DNA of 64,000 nucleotides from a virus. The stretch covers positions 49,175-113,174 of the IMG/VR virus record IMGVR_UViG_3300042260_000232. One strand, written 5' to 3'. Positions 15,869 through 21,879 of the stretch are shown in pieces. A program made the translations under genes and the position numbers. The first letter of the stretch is position 1. Every line of letters begins with the position of its first letter. The notes below the pieces were generated by a model, which made no database searches, had not been told where the DNA came from, and saw nothing but the letters and a program-made list of their open reading frames with translations.

Positions 15869-16268
15869 ATGGATAAGGTTCTACCTCAATTGAGGGAATG
15901 CTGACACTGTAATCCGTGAACTCCCAACCGTTTAGTTCAAGATACTCTCGGAAATCGTAGTAATCATCACTTTCTGGATCATATTGTGCTTCAAGTTCCT
16001 CACGAAGTTTTTGTTCTTCTTCGTCAGATAGTCCAAAAATATCCCAACCTTCAAGGCTTTCATCGCCCGTTTCTTCGATTTGATATTGGTCGCTATCAAA
16101 TTCATCGGTGCTGAACGATTCTCCGAACTCATATCCTTCTGGAACGTCAACAATAATTGAACCATACTTGCAACAAATCTCCAACTCGATGACCACATCA
16201 TTGGCGTTCTTTACTGCATAAGTTTCCCAGAACGACCAACGTTCTGCGGCGGATACACGATATTTCAT
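15861..16268 (-). CDS. Acidic hypothetical protein
   Basis: A 135-residue, very acidic protein (pI clearly low) with many Glu/Asp and Tyr. Its C-terminus includes GWDIFGLSDEEEQKLREEL and ends YPYE. The overall charge and size recall DNA-mimic or antirestriction proteins, but no specific match is recognised, so this is only a suggestion. ATG at 16268 is set by AAGGAA; earlier in-frame ATGs overlap the upstream gene. It lies directly upstream of and overlaps a methyltransferase gene. Confidence 0.7.
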   Translation of the reverse strand: MKYRVSAAERWSFWETYAVKNANDVVIELEICCKYGSIIVDVPEGYEFGESFSTDEFDSDQYQIEETGDESLEGWDIFGLSDEEEQKLREELEAQYDPESDDYYDFREYLELNGWEFTDYSVSIPSIEVEPYPYE

Positions 16269-16279
16269 TTTGTTTTCCT

Positions 16280-16825
16280 TTATTTTACACTGAACCACTC
16301 TGGAACAGGGCGATTGGTCCAAACCATCTTGAAACGATCTTGTTTGGTCTGGTAGAACATACGATAAGACTTTACTGGGTCATCGGGGAACTGACATTCT
16401 GGATTTGCACCCATTGCCAGTTTGAATGGAGTTTCGCCAATATCAGGAATATTTTTTGGAGTAAACGCAAGAGCAGTATGCAACTTTTCGTAAGTAGCAT
16501 GGGTCTTGTTGTATCGGTATTCATATTCCTGACACAGCCCAATGAAATGAGCATAATGCCATTCATAGTTAGCTTTGCTTTCACGAGTCCATACCGTAGA
16601 AGGGTGATTGTGATGGACTGCACGATATAGCACATCGTCTTGTGGGTGCATCCAATAGCTGGTCTTACGACCATTCGCAGATTGACGAGTAGTAAGATTT
16701 CCATCCAACATACGATGCACAGTGGAAAGCATCTGTGCGCTTTCCACAATCATCTTCACCACATGCTTGTCGCATTGGAGTTGAGCAGCTACTACTGGGT
16801 CATTATCAAGACGGAAGATGTTCAT
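16280..16825 (-). CDS. Conserved phage protein of unknown function
   Basis: A 181-residue protein. Its pattern MNIFRLDNDPVVAAQLQCDK, HVVKMIVESAQMLSTVHR, then HNHPSTVWTRES and the C-terminal WTNRPVPEWF is that of a family found in very many large phages, with no established function. Conserved His, Asp and Glu in the first 50 residues could bind metal. ATG at 16825 with AAGGAA fits the family start. First gene of the operon that leads into the methyltransferase and restriction-like pair. Confidence 0.82.
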   Translation of the reverse strand: MNIFRLDNDPVVAAQLQCDKHVVKMIVESAQMLSTVHRMLDGNLTTRQSANGRKTSYWMHPQDDVLYRAVHHNHPSTVWTRESKANYEWHYAHFIGLCQEYEYRYNKTHATYEKLHTALAFTPKNIPDIGETPFKLAMGANPECQFPDDPVKSYRMFYQTKQDRFKMVWTNRPVPEWFSVK

Positions 16826-16857
16826 ATTATTCCTTAGAGAATCAAAGATTACGGTAT

Positions 16858-16886
16858 ACAATACCATATAGTTCGAACAAAGTAAA
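16858..16886 (-). promoter_or_regulatory. Weak sigma70-type promoter
   Basis: TTTACT, 17 bases, TATTGT. The -35 lies in the 3' arm of the preceding terminator. Confidence 0.45.
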
Positions 16887-16904
16887 GCCCCGAAGGGCTT
16901 TACT
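16881..16904 (-). terminator. Intrinsic terminator
   Basis: Stem AGTAAAGCCC / GGGCTTTACT with a CGAA/TTCG loop, two bases after the stop of the upstream gene. Confidence 0.75.
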
Positions 16905-16905
16905 A

Positions 16906-17166
16906 TTACAGTCGCCTAGAAATTTCTTCCAGTTGTTCCAGATGCCTTTCGTGCCGTTCAAGAACAAACAAATACCTATCCCACTTGGCATAATTGTATG
17001 ACAGCGGACCCTCTTTGTTGTTTCGTGCTTGTGCAGCTTCACGGGCAAAGGTTTCACCAAATGGCCAGTAACCGACAATCTCTTTATCAGATTCTCGATA
17101 AGCAACATATACTGGCCATTTTCTTGCAAGGCAATCTTCGATAGATGGTGCAGAAGTTTTGATCAT
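16906..17166 (-). CDS. Small hypothetical protein
   Basis: An 86-residue protein. The N-terminal half is globular (ARKWPVYVAYRESDKEIVGYW) and the C-terminus is a long charged helix (YLFVLERHERHLEQLEEISR). No known family. The start shares a base with the previous stop (TAATG), so it is coupled to the 69-residue gene and shares its early promoter. Confidence 0.7.
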   Translation of the reverse strand: MIKTSAPSIEDCLARKWPVYVAYRESDKEIVGYWPFGETFAREAAQARNNKEGPLSYNYAKWDRYLFVLERHERHLEQLEEISRRL

Positions 17167-17375
17167 TATGCAATCCCCCGCATACTACGGCGAAGATTAC
17201 ATTCCGCCTGATATGTTTTCCACCGACGAAGCACATACTTCGCGGCTTCCAGACGTTCAACTTCTTCTGGTGTGTTCAGCACAGAAAACAGTTCAAGTGC
17301 TTTCACCATAGGGCGAAGATCATTGTCGCGAGTTCTGTTGATGCCAAGAATGGCGATTGCAGTTTCCATGTCCAT
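17166..17375 (-). CDS. Small hypothetical protein, early
   Basis: A 69-residue, helical protein (EEVERLEAAKYVLRRWKTYQ) with no recognised motif. AAGGAG lies at good spacing before the ATG. It is the first gene after a GAATC-type promoter. Confidence 0.7.
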   Translation of the reverse strand: MDMETAIAILGINRTRDNDLRPMVKALELFSVLNTPEEVERLEAAKYVLRRWKTYQAECNLRRSMRGIA

Positions 17376-17397
17376 CTTTTTTTCTCCTTATGTTCTT

Positions 17398-17426
17398 GAT
17401 ATAACAGTGATTCTTTGAAATGTCAA
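17398..17426 (-). promoter_or_regulatory. Early promoter of the GAATC family
   Basis: TTGACA and TATATC at 17 bases, or TTATAT at 16. GAATC is four bases before the -10 if TTATAT is used. Confidence 0.82.
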
Positions 17427-17432
17427 GAACAT

Positions 17433-17849
17433 TTATGAGTCTTTTTTGATGGCTTCATCCAGAGGAATCGGACCTTTCGTCCCTTCATAGCAAACCCATT
17501 CACCATCAAGCGTGTAAACATAAGAATATTCTTCCCAAGACTCTCCGATTTTAGAAACAAAATCAAGAAGGTCAGCGTCAACACGTGCTTCGATATCGGT
17601 TTCACCACGGTCACGACCGTAAGCGTTTACCACACCTTTTGGTGCATTGTCAAAATCATGCTTCTCTCCAATCTCGGCATCAAGAGAACTGATATCACCC
17701 AATGCCAAAAGAGCATCAATCTTGTCAGGGTCTTGGTAGTTGTCAAACAGAAGAACGCCGTTATTGGACGGATACCCATCCCAATGGCAATAGATAGACT
17801 TTACAGTTCCATCTTCGTTTACTTTTGCGATACGGCTACGAGTTCCCAT
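17433..17849 (-). CDS. Conserved phage protein (MGTRSRI family)
   Basis: A 138-residue protein. It has the N-terminal signature MGTRSRIAKVNEDGTVKSIY followed by CHWDGYP, and DRGE further on. This family is widespread in large phages of Gram-negative bacteria and remains without a confirmed function. The conserved Cys-His-Trp-Asp cluster could be catalytic or metal-binding. It ends the five-gene operon that begins with the 141-residue protein. AAAGGA in front of it overlaps the end of the upstream gene. Confidence 0.82.
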   Translation of the reverse strand: MGTRSRIAKVNEDGTVKSIYCHWDGYPSNNGVLLFDNYQDPDKIDALLALGDISSLDAEIGEKHDFDNAPKGVVNAYGRDRGETDIEARVDADLLDFVSKIGESWEEYSYVYTLDGEWVCYEGTKGPIPLDEAIKKDS

Positions 17850-17853
17850 AATA

Positions 17854-18036
17854 TTATCCTTTTGCTTCGTTGATACAATCTTGAACTTGTTGAAGTTCTG
17901 ATTTTAGCTTTTGCAATTGTTCCACTGATGGCCAGCGTCCCAATGGCGATTTGGTATGCGAAAGATTTCTGATAGCAATATCAATCGCATGAATGCGGTT
18001 TTCCAGCGCCCCATATTTCCAAGTGTTTGGAATCAT
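17854..18036 (-). CDS. Small hypothetical protein
   Basis: A 60-residue, helical protein with a C-terminal coiled-coil-like stretch (VEQLQKLKSELQQVQDCI). The ATG at 18036 overlaps the lipoprotein stop (ATGA), favouring it over an upstream in-frame ATG. Unknown function. Confidence 0.65.
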   Translation of the reverse strand: MIPNTWKYGALENRIHAIDIAIRNLSHTKSPLGRWPSVEQLQKLKSELQQVQDCINEAKG

Positions 18037-18212
18037 TCGCATTCCATTTCATAATATTCACAGTCAGCGAGGTATTCGGGGTCATACAACGATTGCAAGT
18101 ATCGTTCATGATTGAGACGATCTTGCTCGTTTCGAATTTCAATCTGTTCAGGCGTTATCATTGCAGAACAGGCAGAAAGAGCAAGAACAGACAGAAGAAT
18201 AGCATATTTCAT
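18033..18212 (-). CDS. Small predicted lipoprotein (59 residues)
   Basis: MKYAILLSVLALSACS is a classic lipoprotein signal with lipobox LSAC at residues 12-15, so the mature protein would be Cys-lipidated and about 45 residues long. The mature part is acidic and polar. AAGGAA precedes the ATG. Small phage lipoproteins can act in superinfection exclusion or lysis (spanin-like), but no partner is visible here and the neighbours are early genes, which would fit exclusion better. That role is inference. Confidence 0.75.
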   Translation of the reverse strand: MKYAILLSVLALSACSAMITPEQIEIRNEQDRLNHERYLQSLYDPEYLADCEYYEMECE

Positions 18213-18221
18213 TTTGTTTCC

Positions 18222-18449
18222 TTATTCAAGCCATTGTGAGTAAAGGTCAGCAAGACCACGTTCATGAAAGTATCTGCCAAGTGCTTTAGCAGTATAAAGG
18301 GTGTTTACTGGCCCATATGTCCAGTTCATATGATACATACCATCCCGTTCAACGATGACAAGATAGTTGTCTGCGATACAAGGCGATGGAGCAGCAATCG
18401 TTTTTCCATCGCCAGATTCGGACCATTGAAGTCGTTTAGGTTGCATCAT
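18222..18449 (-). CDS. Small hypothetical protein
   Basis: About 75 residues. The core CIADNYLVIVERDGMYHMNW looks like two or three beta strands, with a C-terminal helix. The ATG at 18449 overlaps the stop of the 141-residue gene (ATGATG); the second ATG three bases on is equally possible. Unknown function. Confidence 0.68.
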   Translation of the reverse strand: MMQPKRLQWSESGDGKTIAAPSPCIADNYLVIVERDGMYHMNWTYGPVNTLYTAKALGRYFHERGLADLYSQWLE

Positions 18450-18871
18450 TTTACCAGAACGTAGGGCTTGTCCCATTTACCAACATTGATGTTGACATAC
18501 CACCCAACGTCAAAGTAGTCGGTCATAATATCGGAGTTGTCGTGATTGGCAACTTTAGAACCCTTGCCATTCATAGCGGCGACCAGTTCTTTGAAGAAAG
18601 AACCAATCTTCTTGTTTCCGCTTTCATGCGCGTAGTAAGGATTCGCTTGATAGTTGCCTTTGACTTCGTAGAACCGCTCACCGCGCCGTTCAGCAACTTC
18701 CTTGTTGTCGGTATTGGCTTGACCGATGAAGTCAAGGACACCTTCTTTGAGGGTCACAACCAGAGACGAGTGATGGTCAACCGAAATGCTGCCTTTCACG
18801 CCATACTTTTTCAGCACAGCTTTGATAGCGGGAGCGAGTTCTTTTTTCATTTCTTGAGACATATAGGCCAT
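18446..18871 (-). CDS. Conserved phage protein, early
   Basis: A 141-residue protein. MAYMSQEMKKELAPAIKAVL and KYGVKGSISVDHHSSLVV mark a family found in many T4-like and other large phages, function unknown. The C-terminal YFDVGWYVNINVGKWDKPY is also typical of that family. It is the first gene of a five-gene operon driven by a GAATC-type promoter. Confidence 0.8.
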   Translation of the reverse strand: MAYMSQEMKKELAPAIKAVLKKYGVKGSISVDHHSSLVVTLKEGVLDFIGQANTDNKEVAERRGERFYEVKGNYQANPYYAHESGNKKIGSFFKELVAAMNGKGSKVANHDNSDIMTDYFDVGWYVNINVGKWDKPYVLVK

Positions 18872-18903
18872 TTGATTTCCTCTCTCTTTCTGACTACTGT
18901 TTA

Positions 18904-18932
18904 TGTATATAGTGATTCGAGATGTTTGTCAA
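18904..18932 (-). promoter_or_regulatory. Early promoter of the GAATC family
   Basis: TTGACA, 17 bases with CGAATC, TATACA. The -35 directly follows the stop codon of the upstream gene. Confidence 0.88.
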
Positions 18933-19229
18933 CTACAAAATCATCATAACATAGTTCAACATGTCTTCGTCACGCAAATAAATGCGATATGCAGTAGACT
19001 TTTTGTTGGGAAACTGTGCATCCCATCCAGCCTGTCTTTTTATATTTCCAGACCAAGAAGACGTTCCTGGCCAAGAGTTACCGTATGTGGATTTCAAATA
19101 GCTTTCAATCGTGTCTACTACTTTTTTTTCGTAGTGTTCAAAATGAAGATAATATCGAAAATGATACTTATAGAAGTGAGTAAAACGCCCGTCAAGGCGT
19201 TTTACTTCAAATGGGAGATTGGTTGTCAT
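18933..19229 (-). CDS. Small hypothetical protein
   Basis: A 98-residue protein rich in Tyr, Phe and Lys, with no recognised family. The ATG shares a base with the upstream stop (TAATG). An 11-base-pair inverted repeat resembling the local terminators lies within its first codons, so part of its expression may be attenuated. Confidence 0.65.
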   Translation of the reverse strand: MTTNLPFEVKRLDGRFTHFYKYHFRYYLHFEHYEKKVVDTIESYLKSTYGNSWPGTSSWSGNIKRQAGWDAQFPNKKSTAYRIYLRDEDMLNYVMMIL

Positions 19230-19558
19230 TAGCTACCGCAAATCAGTTCAAACGAACCGTCCTCTTGCATAACAAAGTTTTCAACAAAGATATGAAAGTC
19301 GCCGCTGGTCACTACAAGTTCGTTTGCGGCCCGCCACATATCAAGCCAAGTTTCACCTTTGATGGTGGTTTCAACCTTTTTATCGTTGAAGTTTTTATCC
19401 CAATAGTTGAAAACAACCTTGCGACCGACTTGGTTTTTCAACGGAACCTTGTCTTCAATGTCAGTAACTTCGTGAATGCTCCAAACAGTGGAGAAACCTT
19501 CACGATCTTGAACCGCACGGAAGGCATCAATCTTGGCGAAAAGTTCAGTGTCGGTCAT
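19229..19558 (-). CDS. Small hypothetical protein, early
   Basis: A 109-residue soluble protein, N-terminal helix then beta strands (RKVVFNYWDKNF). Not recognised. First gene after a GAATC-type promoter, preceded by a purine-rich GAGAGA. Confidence 0.72.
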   Translation of the reverse strand: MTDTELFAKIDAFRAVQDREGFSTVWSIHEVTDIEDKVPLKNQVGRKVVFNYWDKNFNDKKVETTIKGETWLDMWRAANELVVTSGDFHIFVENFVMQEDGSFELICGS

Positions 19559-19585
19559 GTCTCTCTCCTTGCTGACTACAGACTA

Positions 19586-19614
19586 TGTATATAGTGATTC
19601 GGTTGGAATGTCAA
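19586..19614 (-). promoter_or_regulatory. Early promoter of the GAATC family
   Basis: TTGACA, 17 bases with CGAATC, TATACA. The TGA stop of the upstream gene is part of the -35 hexamer. Confidence 0.88.
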
Positions 19615-19904
19615 TAGGATATTTTTTTGTATGCAGCATATCTATTTCCAAGGGGACTGTCAAAATCAGTCAAAAATAGATATTGCTCAAACTGATGCTG
19701 TTCGCACATAAATGTGGTTTTTTCACCCACGATGCGAATACGGAGTGACTTCTTCCAAAACTGACGATTTCCAGTAATCGGACACCTATGAAATGGATTC
19801 AGACAAAAGACTTCTTTTGTTGTGTATTTTTTATGCTTGATCTTGGCGTAAAAGAAGTCTTGGATGAACTCCACATAACTTGGAACTGCTGGCGAATATC
19901 CCAT
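19611..19904 (-). CDS. Small hypothetical protein with Cys residues
   Basis: A 97-residue basic protein. CLNPFHRCPITGNRQFW in the middle and CEQHQFEQYLF later give three Cys and two His, which might form a zinc site; the spacing is not that of a known finger. Third gene in the operon of the L7/L12-like protein. Confidence 0.65.
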   Translation of the reverse strand: MGYSPAVPSYVEFIQDFFYAKIKHKKYTTKEVFCLNPFHRCPITGNRQFWKKSLRIRIVGEKTTFMCEQHQFEQYLFLTDFDSPLGNRYAAYKKISY

Positions 19905-19905
19905 A

Positions 19906-20301
19906 TTAGACTACCTCGTATCCAGTTCCAATCAATCCGTTGATGAGGCTTCGCTTCTTTTCGTATCCAACAACTTCAACCAATGCAATCTGCGACAGGT
20001 CGGCGGCATCGGTCACGTCCTTTGCTTGCTTCAGGCCATAGCCACTTGCTGCGCGAATCTCTTTGATTGCGTTGATTTTCTGATACTGCCCCGTGAAGTT
20101 TGGATTTTTCCGAACATACACGTTCACTGGAAGATTGTCATCCTCAATGAAAAGTGTCATCAAAATGTCATCGCGAAGTTCTGGATCGAATGCGTCCAGC
20201 ATCGCAAAAACTTTGTCTTGTCCCAAACTTCCCAATTCGGACTCAATGGACCGAATGAAGTTGATGGCGGTGTGAATCACATTTTCAGAGAACTTCGGCA
20301 T
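19906..20301 (-). CDS. Protein with a ribosomal L7/L12 C-terminal-like domain
   Basis: A 131-residue protein. Residues 75-100 (KINAIKEIRAASGYGLKQAK and the following DVTDAA) match the C-terminal domain of ribosomal protein bL12 in the helix that binds translation factors, and the end (LIGTGYEVV) matches its last strand. The first 70 residues do not look like the bL12 dimerisation domain. It might recruit translation factors or mimic the stalk in infected cells; phage-encoded bL12-like proteins are known from other viruses. Early expression is inferred from the upstream promoter. The role is inference. Confidence 0.7.
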   Translation of the reverse strand: MPKFSENVIHTAINFIRSIESELGSLGQDKVFAMLDAFDPELRDDILMTLFIEDDNLPVNVYVRKNPNFTGQYQKINAIKEIRAASGYGLKQAKDVTDAADLSQIALVEVVGYEKKRSLINGLIGTGYEVV

Positions 20302-20656
20302 TTACAATCAATCCTTCTTCTACAATACGTTTTGCTTCTTTGATTTGTTTCAGAGCTTCAACAATAGGGTAGTAATACATCGGAAACTCTTTTTTGCGAG
20401 ACTCATAATGAGCCATCATTTTTTCTCGTTCAGCGATAATCGTGTCAAAATCTTCACTCCAAGCAGAAACCATAGTTTCATAAAAACCATCTTTCACACC
20501 GAGTCCAAGACTTTCGGCTTGTTCTTTGATGCAACGCTGAATGTATAGCGGGTGGGTGTGAGGATGAACTTCAACCTTGGTGACGAAGTAAGTAATGTCT
20601 TTGCCGCTATTGACTGCGCCACGTTCAGCTTTCAGGAGATAGGTCCAAGTCGTCAT
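20285..20656 (-). CDS. Hypothetical protein, early
   Basis: A 123-residue protein with a His-rich segment (KVEVHPHTHPLYIQRCI) and long helices. Family not recognised. GAGG lies nine bases before the ATG at 20656, better than for two ATGs just upstream. It overlaps the L7/L12-like gene by 17 bases and is the first gene after a GAATC-type promoter. Confidence 0.72.
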   Translation of the reverse strand: MTTWTYLLKAERGAVNSGKDITYFVTKVEVHPHTHPLYIQRCIKEQAESLGLGVKDGFYETMVSAWSEDFDTIIAEREKMMAHYESRKKEFPMYYYPIVEALKQIKEAKRIVEEGLIVNAEVL

Positions 20657-20684
20657 GTTCATCATCCTCTTGATTACAGAATGA

Positions 20685-20713
20685 CTATATAACGATTCGT
20701 TTCTCTTGTCAAC
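20685..20713 (-). promoter_or_regulatory. Early promoter of the GAATC family
   Basis: TTGACA, 17 bases with CGAATC, TATAGT. It starts in the T run of the preceding terminator. Confidence 0.85.
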
Positions 20714-20714
20714 A

Positions 20715-20740
20715 AAAAAGACCCCGAAGGGTCTTTTTAT
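20715..20740 (-). terminator. Intrinsic terminator after the repeat-rich endonuclease gene
   Basis: Stem AAAAAGACCC / GGGTCTTTTT, CGAA/TTCG loop, T run. The stop codon of the gene is in the first bases of the stem. An identical copy lies at the other side of the gene. Confidence 0.85.
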
Positions 20741-20744
20741 GTTT
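20715..20744. repeat. 30-base direct repeat, left copy
   Basis: Identical to 21850-21879. It contains a terminator hairpin and the last codon plus stop of the adjoining gene. The two copies bracket the repeat-rich endonuclease gene. Confidence 0.85.
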
Positions 20745-21792
20745 TATACCTACAGTTATCATTATGCCATCGCGCAATACTCGACTTATTACTAACATGG
20801 CCACATACGGTGCAAGTATGCTTTTCGGATTGCCGTGCACGATACTCTGGGTCTTCCCATAGCTTCTTAAATTGATTTTTTGACCTTTCGGATTGCAGTG
20901 CTCGGTATTCTGGGTCTTCCCATCGCTTCTTGGCTTTCTGTCTAGACTTTTCGGATTGCTTTGCACGATACTCTGGGTCTTTCCATTGCTGTCTACACTT
21001 TTCGGATTGTTGTGCTCGGTATTCTGGGTCTTTCCACTGATTTTTTGACCTTTCGGATTGCTGTGCTCGGTATTGTGGGTCTTCCCATAGCTTCTTAAAT
21101 TGATTTTTTGACCTTTCGGATTGCTGTGCTCGGTATTGTGGGTCTTCCCATTTCTTTTTGACTTGCTGTCTAAACTTTTCGGATTGCTGTGCTCGGTATT
21201 GTGGGTTTTCCCATTGCTTCTTTGTTAAATCGGATTTCATTTCACGATACTCTGGGTCTTTCCATAACTTCTTTACCGATACCGATTGCTTTGCACGAAA
21301 ATCCGGGTCGCTCCATTGCTTCTTTGACTTTTCGGATTGCCGTGCACGATACTCTGGGTCTTCCCATAACTTCTTCAATTGCTGTTTCGACCTTTCAGAT
21401 TTCTGTGCTCGGTATTCTGGGTCTTCCCATCGCTTCTTCATTTGTTCAGACATCTGCTCAGATTGCATTAAACGATATTCTGGATCGTCCCACATATATG
21501 GGTATTCGTTAGCGTTCATATTATAATACTGTTGCCATCGTTTTTCTTTACGATTTTTTAGAAGTTTTGTTTCCAACGCAATCATATCGTCATTTGACCC
21601 AGTGGCAATTATTCTTCTGGTCACTCCCCTCGGAATGGCGTTTTTTGTAAAAGATTCAAACACCGTAGAGGAATGCGTATAGTCATCATCTGGATGACCT
21701 TTGTGATAGCCAAGGTAATACATGTAAGGTTTTGTTCTGGCGTCTTGCCAAAGGTACACGAATGCGGGGTGTTCCATATTATTTTTTCCCAT
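20737..21792 (-). CDS. GIY-YIG-like endonuclease with twelve W-x-DPEYR repeats and a C-terminal zinc finger
   Basis: A 351-residue protein with three parts. Residues 1-95 (VYLWQDARTKPYMYYLGYHK, an R at RRIIATG, an E at ALETKLL) resemble a GIY-YIG nuclease domain as in Seg-type homing enzymes. Residues 98-325 hold twelve helical repeats of 17 or 21 residues with consensus W(E/K)DPEYRAxQSE(K/R)S(K/R)xQ, probably an extended DNA-binding rod like NUMOD motifs. The C-terminus is a CTVC...HNDNC zinc-finger-like segment. The gene has its own promoter and terminator and is bracketed by a 30-base direct repeat, consistent with a mobile cassette. The nuclease assignment is moderately sure. Confidence 0.72.
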   Translation of the reverse strand: MGKNNMEHPAFVYLWQDARTKPYMYYLGYHKGHPDDDYTHSSTVFESFTKNAIPRGVTRRIIATGSNDDMIALETKLLKNRKEKRWQQYYNMNANEYPYMWDDPEYRLMQSEQMSEQMKKRWEDPEYRAQKSERSKQQLKKLWEDPEYRARQSEKSKKQWSDPDFRAKQSVSVKKLWKDPEYREMKSDLTKKQWENPQYRAQQSEKFRQQVKKKWEDPQYRAQQSERSKNQFKKLWEDPQYRAQQSERSKNQWKDPEYRAQQSEKCRQQWKDPEYRAKQSEKSRQKAKKRWEDPEYRALQSERSKNQFKKLWEDPEYRARQSEKHTCTVCGHVSNKSSIARWHNDNCRYKT

Positions 21793-21818
21793 GCTATCTC
21801 CTATTTACAATACAAACA

Positions 21819-21847
21819 AAAATACAACATTTTTCTTATCGTGTCAA
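21819..21847 (-). promoter_or_regulatory. Sigma70-type promoter for the repeat-rich endonuclease gene
   Basis: TTGACA, 17 bases, TATTTT, directly after the second terminator copy. No GAATC box. Confidence 0.65.
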
Positions 21848-21849
21848 TA

Positions 21850-21875
21850 AAAAAAGACCCCGAAGGGTCTTTTTA
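21850..21875 (-). terminator. Intrinsic terminator after the fourth methyltransferase gene
   Basis: Same stem-loop as at 20715, next to the stop of the methyltransferase gene. Confidence 0.85.
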
Positions 21876-21879
21876 TGTT
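21850..21879. repeat. 30-base direct repeat, right copy
   Basis: Identical to 20715-20744; see that entry. Confidence 0.85.

Noticed and set aside
20826-21500. Direct DNA repeats of about 50-63 bases
   Set aside because: They encode the W-x-DPEYR protein repeats of one gene; not CRISPR and not an origin iteron array.
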